A stretch of 61,695 nucleotides of DNA, taken from the NCBI RefSeq assembly GCF_002014975.1, contig NZ_MUXV01000011.1, forward strand, positions 8,662 through 70,356, in the 5' to 3' direction. Of the stretch, positions 17,625-24,336 are shown in pieces (position 1 is the first letter of the stretch; each line of letters opens with the position of its first letter). The stretch comes from Moraxella bovis. Its GTDB lineage: Bacteria; Pseudomonadota; Gammaproteobacteria; Pseudomonadales; Moraxellaceae. The notes beneath the pieces are model-generated. The model saw only the letters and a program-made list of their open reading frames with translations. It had not been told where the DNA came from and made no database searches. Made by a program: the position numbers and the translations under genes.

Positions 17625-17845
17625 TTGATATTGATTATCTGCAAAAAGTTGTGAATGTCCTAAACGCACACGCCGACAAAAACGACTGCATGGCAACGCT
17701 ATTTTTGCAAGCCCATGAACTAAAAGGCGATACCATGTACCAAGACCATGCCATAATTTGCCTTGAACACGCCAAACAGCTTAGAGAACATGGCGGGTAT
17801 ATTCAAGAAGTGATTGATGAACCGCATTTGTTGGTTAAGCAATAG
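17621..17845 (+). CDS. Small hypothetical protein
   Basis: This 74-residue, helical, acidic protein has unknown function, with regularly spaced Ala/Leu (VVNVLNAHADKNDCMATLFL, then IICLEHAKQLREHGGY). It overlaps the upstream gene by 4 bases, so both are translated together. No domain was recognised. Confidence 0.65.
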   Translation: MIDIDYLQKVVNVLNAHADKNDCMATLFLQAHELKGDTMYQDHAIICLEHAKQLREHGGYIQEVIDEPHLLVKQ

Positions 17846-18124
17846 ACTTTTTCGGGAAATACTGTACAAGCGAAAAAATGGGGTTGCCCAAAGTTGGGCA
17901 AGGGTATTACTTTGAATGAGAAACAACCCCATGGCGAGCGATAAACGCCCATTTGAGAAACAAACCCCATGAAAGCCCCTTTTTAGCCGTCCAAGCCCCA
18001 CCATAGGCAAAGACACCACCCACCGCCCTAAACCGCCACAGAACGCAACACAGGCGAAAACAGGGCAATAAAAAACCCCTTGCCAATCTTTGCAAGGGGA
18101 AATCCACCACAAGGATATTTTACT
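17846..18124 (+). promoter_or_regulatory. Structured, repeat-bearing leader region
   Basis: This 279-base stretch without a convincing gene has a 20-bp direct repeat of 17589-17608 at 17915-17934 and a near copy (one extra A) at 17954-17971. It also has the hairpin GCCCAA-AG-TTGGGC at 17886-17899, nested inside a longer GGGGTTG/CAACCCC pairing, and the hairpin CCCCTTGC/GCAAGGGG (18076-18083 with 18092-18099) just before the next RBS. It may be a regulatory leader or small RNA, as known upstream of replication genes in P4-type satellites (inference). Confidence 0.45.
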
Positions 18125-18625
18125 ATGAATGAAATTCAATGTAAATCACAAGTTAATGAAATTATTTCACTTGATAAAACTGATAGTGTGGACGATAATA
18201 GCCATCGCAGCGTCGAAAACTGCTTTACACTCGCACACCACAAGCGAAATCTGTGGATTTTTTATGCCTATCAGAATTTAACCGCCTTTTTGTCAGCGGT
18301 TGCCTTTCTTTTGGGTTGGAAGGTGTGGAAATACCCAATACCACACGCCGTTAGTGTAGCGGTTTTCGAACTTCCAGCCCACCCTATTTTTAGGGTGTTA
18401 TTCAAACCATCGAAAGGTAACTACACTATGACAAACTCAATCTTATCCCACTCCTTAGCCGTCCTAACAGACGAATACCACCGCTACAATGCCATGCACG
18501 AGCAAAACCCATACATGGGTTATGCAGACCGTGCCAATGCCATTAGCAACGCCATACACGCTTTAAAGCAAAGCACCCCAAAGCCAAAAACGGCTTTAAA
18601 TCGCATTCTAGGGGGTGCAGAATGA
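18125..18625 (+). CDS. Hypothetical protein, start uncertain
   Basis: The open frame runs from before 18080. The ATG at 18125 has an AAGGA RBS 10 bases upstream and gives 166 residues. An alternative ATG at 18428, with AAAGG 8 bases before it, gives a compact 65-residue protein (MTNSILSHSLAVLTDEYHRY). The part between contains a hydrophobic stretch (LTAFLSAVAFLLGWKVWKYP) and a VAVFELPAHPIFRVLFKP segment whose DNA forms hairpins (GTGTGG/CCACAC at 18323-18346, CACCCTA/TAGGGTG at 18380-18397). It may therefore be structured RNA rather than coding. The 3' end is coupled to the next gene by ATGA. Function is unknown. Confidence 0.5.
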   Translation: MNEIQCKSQVNEIISLDKTDSVDDNSHRSVENCFTLAHHKRNLWIFYAYQNLTAFLSAVAFLLGWKVWKYPIPHAVSVAVFELPAHPIFRVLFKPSKGNYTMTNSILSHSLAVLTDEYHRYNAMHEQNPYMGYADRANAISNAIHALKQSTPKPKTALNRILGGAE

Positions 18626-18879
18626 ACACCACCGACAACATCAAGATTACATCAAGTCAGAACACTGACACCACCCCACAAGGAGCGGTAAAGGTGCTTT
18701 ATACCGTCCTATGCAAAGAGCCAAACGTTTACCAAGAGTTTAGCGACTTTGACACCGCCCACACGTTCGCCACACAGCTTGCACAGGACTACCCACAAGC
18801 CCACATTGAGAAAGCCAAAGTATCGTTATTTTTTGATGATTGTGATAATGACAATGGGGGCAAGCATGAGCGAGATTAA
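18622..18879 (+). CDS. Small hypothetical protein
   Basis: This 85-residue acidic protein of unknown function has the middle section VKVLYTVLCKEPNVYQEFSD then DTAHTFATQLAQDYP and a C-terminus that ends in Asp/Asn-rich sequence. It overlaps both neighbours (4 bases upstream, 14 bases with the helicase gene), so it belongs to the same translational chain. It may be an accessory protein to the helicase. Confidence 0.65.
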   Translation: MNTTDNIKITSSQNTDTTPQGAVKVLYTVLCKEPNVYQEFSDFDTAHTFATQLAQDYPQAHIEKAKVSLFFDDCDNDNGGKHERD

Positions 18880-21121
18880 CACCATTGGCGAGCTTATCAA
18901 AACTTACACGCCTGCCACCACCGACCAGATTAACGCCATCTATCAGGGCATGGGGGAGCTATCCCCCAAATCCTTTGTGTGGATTGATGATGATATTAAT
19001 GCCATCAAAACCGCCAATAATCTAGGTATGATTGTCAAAAACCCCAAAGGGCAAGCGGTCAATTTGGCAATTTTAAAGCCGTCCAAGCCCTATTTGCTAA
19101 ACCACCGTGAAAAGGTAGGGGCAGGCGTGTTTGGCGATTTGGGGGCGGAGTGTGCTTACCTAGTAGATGATTTATTCACCGCCTTAGATTTGTCTTTTGC
19201 CCTAAAAGAGATGGGAGAGCGGTTTTGTGTACTGATGGCATTTGGCAATATTGACAAGGTTGCCAAAACCTTTTGCAAAACACACCGCCTAATCTTGCCC
19301 ATAGGCAAACACCAAGCGGACGAGCTACAAAATAAAATAGGCAATTTGCCAAACGTGGAGATACACGCCTGCCTAGACCCCGTGGAGAACACCATAGAGC
19401 GGTTGAAGGGTAATGACACAGACACCCAAATCATCAAAGAGCTTGATTATCCCTATTTGGGCGGTCATTTTGTCATCAAAGATGGTAAGCTGTTTTATAC
19501 CAAGTTAGATAGCAAAACCGACCACACCACCGAGACATTTTTATCAAATGCCTTGTACATTGACGGACAAACCCGAGACAAGACAAGCGGTAATTGGGGC
19601 AAGCTGTTACGCTTTACCGACCCAGACGGCACACAAAAGACATGGGCAATGCCAAATGATTTATTGATGGGTGATGGGCGAGAGTACCTAAGACCGCTTG
19701 CCAGCATGGGGCTTGTTATTGGCACAACCGCCAAAGCCAAAGCCCTATTAACCGCTTATATCCAATTTCATCCATGTACCGACAAACTTTTGTGTGTGGA
19801 TAATGTAGGTTGGCACGGCACGGCATACGCCCTACCACACAAGATTTGGGGCGATGGCGTGGTATTACAAGCCGAGCAGATAGAGCATGGCTATCGTGAG
19901 CAGGGTACATTAGCCGAGTGGCAAGAACACATATCCAAGCCATGTATTAACCATAACCGCTTAGCCTTTGCCTTGTGTGTATCACTCACAGGGGCGGTGT
20001 TAGAGCCATTGGGGGCGGATAGCCTAGGTTTTCATTTTGTGGGTCCATCTAGCATGGGTAAATCCCTTGCCCTAAACATGGGGGCAAGCGTGTGGGGCGG
20101 ACGTGAGTTTGTCCGCACATGGAAAGCCACAGGCAACGGCATGGAGAGCGTCGCAAGCATGCACAATGACGGCTTTTTAGCCCTTGATGAATTGGGCGAG
20201 TGCGAGCCTAAGCAAGTTGGGAGCGTGGTGTATATGCTAGGCAATGGCACAGGCAAAACACGCATGAACAAAGACACCACCACACGCCCCAGCAAAAAAT
20301 GGCGGATTGCTTACCTATCCACAGGAGAGACCACCTTAGACGGCATTTTAAAGCAAGCAGGGCAAAGCATAAAGGCAGGTCAAGCGGTACGCCTAGCCCA
20401 CATCAATGCCGAAGCAAAATACGGCATGTTTGACAGCCTAGCAGAGTTTAAAAGCGGTCATGAGTTAGCCGAGCGTTTGCGAGACAATGCCAAACGCTAT
20501 CACGGCACGGCAGGGGTTGCATGGCTTGATTATCTTACCACCCACGACTATTTGGCACAGCTTAAAGCCTTTATTCATGATTTTACTAATTTGTATGATG
20601 GGCTAAGCAGTCAGGCAATGAGAGTGTGTAAACACTTTGCTATCGTTGCAGGCGTGGGCGAGCTTGCCACAGTCGCAGGGGTTACAGATTGGCAGGCAGG
20701 ACAAGCCACACAAGCGGTCAAGGCGTGTTTTGATGATTGGTTAGCCACACATGGCAAGCATGGCGATTTGGAATTAACCGCCCTAGTGGAGCGTATCGTC
20801 CACACCATAGAGCGACACCAATATTCACGCATGGCAAGCCTAAGACACGAAGCCGAGAACCTAGAAAATAACTGGACGGACGGTAAACCCAATTTTCTAG
20901 GCTTTATTGATGAAAAAAACCGCCTTTATTTGTTCACAAGTGCAGGGTTTAGCGAAGTCAGCGAACCGCTACCGATTAGGCAAGCCTACCAAATGCTAAA
21001 AGCGGTCAATCTTACCACGGCAAGCCACCGACAACAATACCAAAAGAAAATCAATGGCAAAAAACGTTTATTTTATGCCATCAAAGATGAAATTTTGACG
21101 TTTTTAGACAATGAGCCATAG
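18866..21121 (+). CDS. DUF927 replication helicase of the element
   Basis: This is a predicted replicative helicase/primase-associated protein of 751 residues. The N-terminal part (about 1-200) includes GAECAYLVDDLFTALDLSFA, followed by VLMAFGNIDK, which resembles a degenerate TOPRIM segment. The DUF927 helicase core follows, with Walker A GPSSMGKS (residues 393-400) and Walker B FLALDELGE (Asp441, Glu442), then sensor-like TRPSKKWRIAYLSTGE. A C-terminal part with CFDDWLATHGKHGDLELTAL may bind DNA. The start at 18866 (MSEINTIGEL) is used because the longer frame reads through the preceding gene. It is probably the initiator acting on the GGTGTAC iterons after this gene and after the integrase (inference). 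Confidence 0.88.
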   Translation: MSEINTIGELIKTYTPATTDQINAIYQGMGELSPKSFVWIDDDINAIKTANNLGMIVKNPKGQAVNLAILKPSKPYLLNHREKVGAGVFGDLGAECAYLVDDLFTALDLSFALKEMGERFCVLMAFGNIDKVAKTFCKTHRLILPIGKHQADELQNKIGNLPNVEIHACLDPVENTIERLKGNDTDTQIIKELDYPYLGGHFVIKDGKLFYTKLDSKTDHTTETFLSNALYIDGQTRDKTSGNWGKLLRFTDPDGTQKTWAMPNDLLMGDGREYLRPLASMGLVIGTTAKAKALLTAYIQFHPCTDKLLCVDNVGWHGTAYALPHKIWGDGVVLQAEQIEHGYREQGTLAEWQEHISKPCINHNRLAFALCVSLTGAVLEPLGADSLGFHFVGPSSMGKSLALNMGASVWGGREFVRTWKATGNGMESVASMHNDGFLALDELGECEPKQVGSVVYMLGNGTGKTRMNKDTTTRPSKKWRIAYLSTGETTLDGILKQAGQSIKAGQAVRLAHINAEAKYGMFDSLAEFKSGHELAERLRDNAKRYHGTAGVAWLDYLTTHDYLAQLKAFIHDFTNLYDGLSSQAMRVCKHFAIVAGVGELATVAGVTDWQAGQATQAVKACFDDWLATHGKHGDLELTALVERIVHTIERHQYSRMASLRHEAENLENNWTDGKPNFLGFIDEKNRLYLFTSAGFSEVSEPLPIRQAYQMLKAVNLTTASHRQQYQKKINGKKRLFYAIKDEILTFLDNEP

Positions 21122-21137
21122 CAACATAATTTAACAC

Positions 21138-21170
21138 AAAAAACCCATGATTTAATTATGGGTTTTTTTA
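21138..21170 (+). terminator. Terminator after the helicase gene
   Basis: AAAAAACCCAT (21138-21148) pairs with ATGGGTTTTTT (21158-21168), loop of 9 bases, followed by T. It lies 16 bases after the stop. Confidence 0.85.
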
Positions 21171-21183
21171 ATTTTTTCAAAAT

Positions 21184-21281
21184 GGTGTACTGTACACCGT
21201 TTTTTTGATAAAGTACACCATTTTTAAAATCGTCAAAGCCTTACCACATAAGGCCGGTACACCAAGTACACCAAGTACACC
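21184..21281 (-). repeat. Right GGTGTAC iteron cluster
   Basis: One direct GGTGTAC (21184) and five inverted GTACACC (21192, 21213, 21257, 21266, 21275) are present. The first two make the 15-bp palindrome GGTGTACTGTACACC (21184-21198). The last three are spaced 9 bp apart. A further direct copy stands at 21406-21412. The cluster is the mirror image of the one at 13642-13762 (palindrome on the inner side of the boxes on the left, outer on the right). Confidence 0.75.
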
Positions 21282-21432
21282 ACAAAAAAACACAGATACA
21301 GAAATTTATTTTTTTATGGACAAAAAAACGGTAATTTTATGTAATTTTAGAAACATTTCACGATGGCAATTTTAGATTTAAAAACCAAAATTCACGCCTG
21401 CCGTTGGTGTACTTTTCTGACCAGTAAAGGGG

Positions 21433-21595
21433 GTATAAAAAAGACTTTTCCGACAAGTACGCACGCGCGAGACAAATGCGAAACCACCCCATGCAAGGGG
21501 TATTTTTTTACAGTATAAAAAAGACTTTTCGGAGCAGTACGAGAGCGAGAGTAATTCCGCATTTGAAATGCGAAACTGATTTTTGCGAGCAGTAC
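21433..21595 (+). repeat. 80-bp-spaced direct repeats near right end
   Basis: GTATAAAAAAGACTTTTC is perfectly repeated at 21433-21450 and 21513-21530. Each copy is followed by an AGTACG motif (21455 region and 21536-21541), and AGTACG occurs a third time at 21590-21595. A palindrome CGCATTTGAAATGCG lies at about 21558. No coding potential was trusted here. A packaging or regulatory role is possible but unproven. Confidence 0.45.
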
Positions 21596-21636
21596 GATAA
21601 TAGGTTGTTTTGTTATGTTGATAAAATGCGATTTTT

Positions 21637-21717
21637 TAAACATGATAAGTAAGATATGTTTACGCCATAAACATGACTATGCTATCATGTTTACGTTTTT
21701 GTATTTTTTAAACATGA
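21637..21717 (+). repeat. TAAACATGA boxes
   Basis: TAAACATGA occurs at 21637, 21668 and 21709, with the inverted copy TCATGTTTA at 21685 and a near copy at 21655-21662. There are five boxes in 80 bases close to the right end. They are candidate excisionase or regulator sites. Confidence 0.5.
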
Positions 21718-21823
21718 GATAATCTTATGACATGCAGGTTGCATGAATGGTGAATTTTTACTAAGATATGGGGCAAATTGAGCGGTAAAATAATTTTAGT
21801 GAACAAGCGTGGACTTGACAGAA

Positions 21824-21845
21824 TTGTACCCTATTTTGTACCCTA
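21824..21845 (+). repeat. Right pair of TTGTACCCTA boxes
   Basis: TTGTACCCTA at 21824-21833 and 21836-21845 has the same 12-bp period and the same orientation as the pair at 12172-12193. It stands 58 bases inside attR. Confidence 0.6.
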
Positions 21846-21903
21846 AACGGCATTTTTGAAAATGACCCCTAATAAAATCAATAACTTAGGTTAGGTTTTC
21901 AAT

Positions 21904-21920
21904 TCCGACCACTGGTACCA
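21904..21920 (+). other. attR core (copy of tRNA-Leu 3' end)
   Basis: TCCGACCACTGGTACCA is repeated from 12032-12048. Only this fragment of a tRNA is present; there is no second tRNA gene. It marks the right border of the element. Confidence 0.85.
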
Positions 21921-22106
21921 ACTACAAGCCCTTGATTTTTCAAGGGTTCTTTGTTTTTAAAAGCAAAATCATATCCCCAACCCTTTAATCTGCTCTGTCA
22001 TTCGCCATTTATCTGTAAAAATCTTAGCAACTTAAAATCATAACCATTTTTTATCTTGTCTATTTGTGTTAAAATAAGTCATTTACCAAATCCAAAAGTG
22101 ATGACC

Positions 22107-23063
22107 ATGGCACAAACATCAAAACAACCACTTACCTTTCAACAAATTATCCTAACCCTACAAAACTACTGGGCAGAGCGTGGCTGTGTGGTTTTGCAAC
22201 CGTATGATGTGGAAATGGGGGCAGGGACTTTTCACACCGCCACTTTTTTGCGTGCTTTGACCCCTGAAAAATGGAACGCCGCCTATGTACAACCGTCTCG
22301 GCGACCCACCGATGGGCGATATGGCGACAACCCCAACCGCTTGCAACATTATTATCAATTTCAAGTCGTGCTAAAACCCAATCCTGCCAATATCCAAGAG
22401 CTGTATTTGGGCTCTTTGCAGGCGTTAGGTATTGATACACTAACTCATGACGTGCGTTTTGTGGAAGACAACTGGGAGTCGCCAACGCTTGGGGCGTGGG
22501 GCTTGGGCTGGGAGGTGTGGCTAAACGGCATGGAGGTTACCCAGTTTACCTATTTTCAGCAGGTGGGGGGCTTGGCGTGCTTTCCTGTCACAGGCGAGAT
22601 TACTTATGGCTTGGAGCGTCTGGCGATGTACATTCAAGGCGTGGACAGCGTTTATGACCTTGTATGGACGGATGGCGAATTTGGGCGAGTAACTTATGGC
22701 GATGTGTTCCACCAAAACGAAGTTGAGCAGTCCACCTATAACTTTGAATATGCCGATGTGGAAAAGCTCTTTGAACTGTTTGATTTTTATGAGTTCGAGG
22801 CCGACCGTTTGGTTGGTGTCAATCTGCCATTGCCTGCCTATGAAATGGTGTTAAAGGCGTCTCACAGTTTTAATTTACTTGATGCGCGTGGGGCAATCAG
22901 TGTTACCGAACGCCAACGCTTTATCTTGCGAGTACGCACTTTGGCTCGTAAAGTGGCGGAGAGTTATACCATTGCTCGTGCCAAATTGGGTTTCCCTTTG
23001 GCGGATGAAGCTCATAAAAAAGAAGCGTTGGAGAAGTGGTTGCCCAAAGAGAATGATGAGTGA
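22107..23063 (+). CDS. glyQ: Glycyl-tRNA synthetase alpha chain
   Basis: This is the alpha subunit of the bacterial alpha2beta2 glycyl-tRNA synthetase, which holds the catalytic class II core charging tRNA-Gly. Family motifs are clear: [49 protein letters not shown] and [20 protein letters not shown]. It has 318 residues, close to the 303 of E. coli. The start MAQTSKQ (22107) aligns with the family; upstream ATGs at 22101 and 22056 are in frame but less likely. Its partner glyS starts 1.27 kb downstream, separated by three small genes, whereas glyQ and glyS are normally adjacent. Confidence 0.95.
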   Translation: MAQTSKQPLTFQQIILTLQNYWAERGCVVLQPYDVEMGAGTFHTATFLRALTPEKWNAAYVQPSRRPTDGRYGDNPNRLQHYYQFQVVLKPNPANIQELYLGSLQALGIDTLTHDVRFVEDNWESPTLGAWGLGWEVWLNGMEVTQFTYFQQVGGLACFPVTGEITYGLERLAMYIQGVDSVYDLVWTDGEFGRVTYGDVFHQNEVEQSTYNFEYADVEKLFELFDFYEFEADRLVGVNLPLPAYEMVLKASHSFNLLDARGAISVTERQRFILRVRTLARKVAESYTIARAKLGFPLADEAHKKEALEKWLPKENDE

Positions 23064-23100
23064 TTTTTTTAAAATTTAATAAAAACAGGTTGATAAAATA

Positions 23101-23553
23101 ATGAAAAAATTTGCAGTAAAAGCATTATGCGGTTTGAGTGTTCTGTTTGCTATGAATGCTCATTCGGCTTTGAATTATTGGCATATAAAAGAAAACAATT
23201 CTGATGAATATACTTACAATATTGTTACGCCTAGACCTAATTTCTTTGAGATAACCATCAAATGTTATCCAAATGGTTTAGACAAACCTGTTATTAGTTT
23301 CGGTTATAGAGATGAAGCTAGCAATACAGTTGTTGAAAAACCTTTGACAAATGATGTGGAATATACTTTTGTTGTTGATAATTTGACGGTTAAGCCACAA
23401 GCAAACGATGTATTCAAAATGATGTTTATTAATAAAATTGGTAATGCTCAAATGTTTGCTGTCGTTGATAAAGATGATGAGATTGTAGCATTCTTTACGC
23501 CATTTAATAAAGCACCGAATTTGACAAAAAATTGCACTATGATAAAAGAATAG
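23101..23553 (+). CDS. Secreted hypothetical protein
   Basis: This 150-residue protein has a signal peptide (cleavage near AHSA, residue 23). The mature part is rich in beta-prone sequence (EITIKCYPNGLDKPVISFGY, then VEYTFVVDNLTVK), has two Cys (FEITIKCYPN and KNCTMIKE) that could form a disulfide, and shows no recognised domain. It is probably periplasmic. It lies between glyQ and glyS; codon use is more AT-rich than those genes, which suggests a later insertion. Confidence 0.65.
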   Translation: MKKFAVKALCGLSVLFAMNAHSALNYWHIKENNSDEYTYNIVTPRPNFFEITIKCYPNGLDKPVISFGYRDEASNTVVEKPLTNDVEYTFVVDNLTVKPQANDVFKMMFINKIGNAQMFAVVDKDDEIVAFFTPFNKAPNLTKNCTMIKE

Positions 23554-23561
23554 TGCAATTT
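23529..23561 (+). terminator. Hairpin terminator overlapping a stop codon
   Basis: AAATTGCACTA (23529-23539) pairs perfectly with TAGTGCAATTT (23551-23561). The second arm begins with the TAG stop of the preceding gene. The T-run is short. Confidence 0.6.
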
Positions 23562-23578
23562 CTAAGATAGGATTAAAA

Positions 23579-23764
23579 ATGAGTACCGCATCGTTTGACA
23601 AACAATTTATTGTGCGTGATGAAAAGGCGATTGAGCAATTTTTATATGATTTAGAAAATGCCAAACCGTCAAAACCAATCAGTCTTGAACCCACGCAAGA
23701 TGAAATTGAGCAAAAAAATAAAGTATTGGCATTGCTACAAAAGCGAATGAGTAAGTTATGCTAA
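23579..23764 (+). CDS. Putative antitoxin of a GNAT pair
   Basis: This 61-residue protein has the pattern SFDKQFIVRDEKAIEQFLYD followed by a charged linker and EQKNKVLALLQKRMSKL. The layout (S-F-D-K-x-F-V/I at the start, a conserved-length linker and an L-L-x-x-R-L end) recalls small proteins encoded before GNAT acetyltransferases in several bacteria. It overlaps the following GNAT gene by 7 bases. The antitoxin role is an inference from that arrangement. The gene is intact. Confidence 0.55.
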   Translation: MSTASFDKQFIVRDEKAIEQFLYDLENAKPSKPISLEPTQDEIEQKNKVLALLQKRMSKLC

Positions 23765-24307
23765 CGATTATCGCATTGCAGGAATTGTACGACATACAAG
23801 GTCGCAACAAAGAACAAATACAACTTTTATTAAAGGAATTTGCTTGTCCAAAAAATCCCGATGTAGAGCGATTTTTGCACCAAAAAGCCTTACGATTTGA
23901 AGAAAGTCATAATGCCAGAACTTATTTGATTTTGTCAGAAATGGGCGAAATATTGGCGTATTTTTCATTATCGTTTAAGGAAGTGGATTTGCAAGTAGAT
24001 AAAATAAGCAAATCTGAAATTAAGCAATTGGATGGCATTAATAAAAACGCCAATAAAATCCGAGTGTTTTTGATTGGACAAATTGGTAAAAATAGTTTAA
24101 TTGCCGACAACCCCCATTAAACTGGCAGATATTTTTAATGAAATTGAGAAAATATTATTAAAAGCCAAACAGTTAATTGGCGGTCGTGCCGTTATTTTGG
24201 AATGCCAACCCATTGCCAAACTGCTTGATTTATATAGCCATCACGACTTTAAACAATTGGCGGTTGTGAATGATGATGAAATGCTAACCCTGTATCGGGT
24301 TTTATAA
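23758..24307 (+). pseudogene. GNAT acetyltransferase/toxin, frameshifted
   Basis: This is a GNAT-fold protein of about 180 residues split into two frames. The first frame (23758-24120) has an N-terminal helix, RTYLILSEMGEILAYFSLSF and FLIGQIGKNSLIADN, then stops. The second frame continues PIKLADIFNEIEKILLKAKQ, GGRAVILECQPIAKLLDLY and YSHHDFKQL to 24307. The break is at the run of five C at about 24108-24112: with four C the two parts join in frame (D-N-P-I-K-L-A). The change may be a true mutation, slippage, or a base-calling error. If fixed, it would be a toxin-like acetyltransferase with the partner upstream. Confidence 0.75.
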
Positions 24308-24336
24308 TGTAAATTTTTAAATAAAAAGGTTAAACA

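Larger units (their letters stand above)
12032..21920 (+). mobile_element. Integrated satellite-like element at tRNA-Leu
   Basis: About 9.9 kb is bounded by the direct 17-bp repeat TCCGACCACTGGTACCA (12032-12048 and 21904-21920), the 3' end of tRNA-Leu. Cargo in order: tyrosine integrase, XRE regulator, three antitoxin-type genes with two toxins and a toxin stub, a hypothetical protein, AlpA-like regulator, HTH protein, small unknown proteins and DUF927 helicase, all rightward. No capsid, portal, tail, terminase, lysis or conjugation gene is present. The integrase-AlpA-helicase set and the absence of structural genes resemble PICI or P4-type phage satellites; that class is an inference. Iteron-like GGTGTAC repeats and paired arm-type sites support an element able to excise and replicate. 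Confidence 0.85.

Noticed and set aside
21392..21643. 83-codon frame on the minus strand near the element's right end
   Set aside because: It runs across direct repeats and a palindrome, has no RBS and no recognisable pattern; treated as non-coding.
21900..21925. Possible second tRNA-Leu
   Set aside because: Only the last 17 bases of the tRNA are present; the rest of the cloverleaf is missing. It is an attR site.
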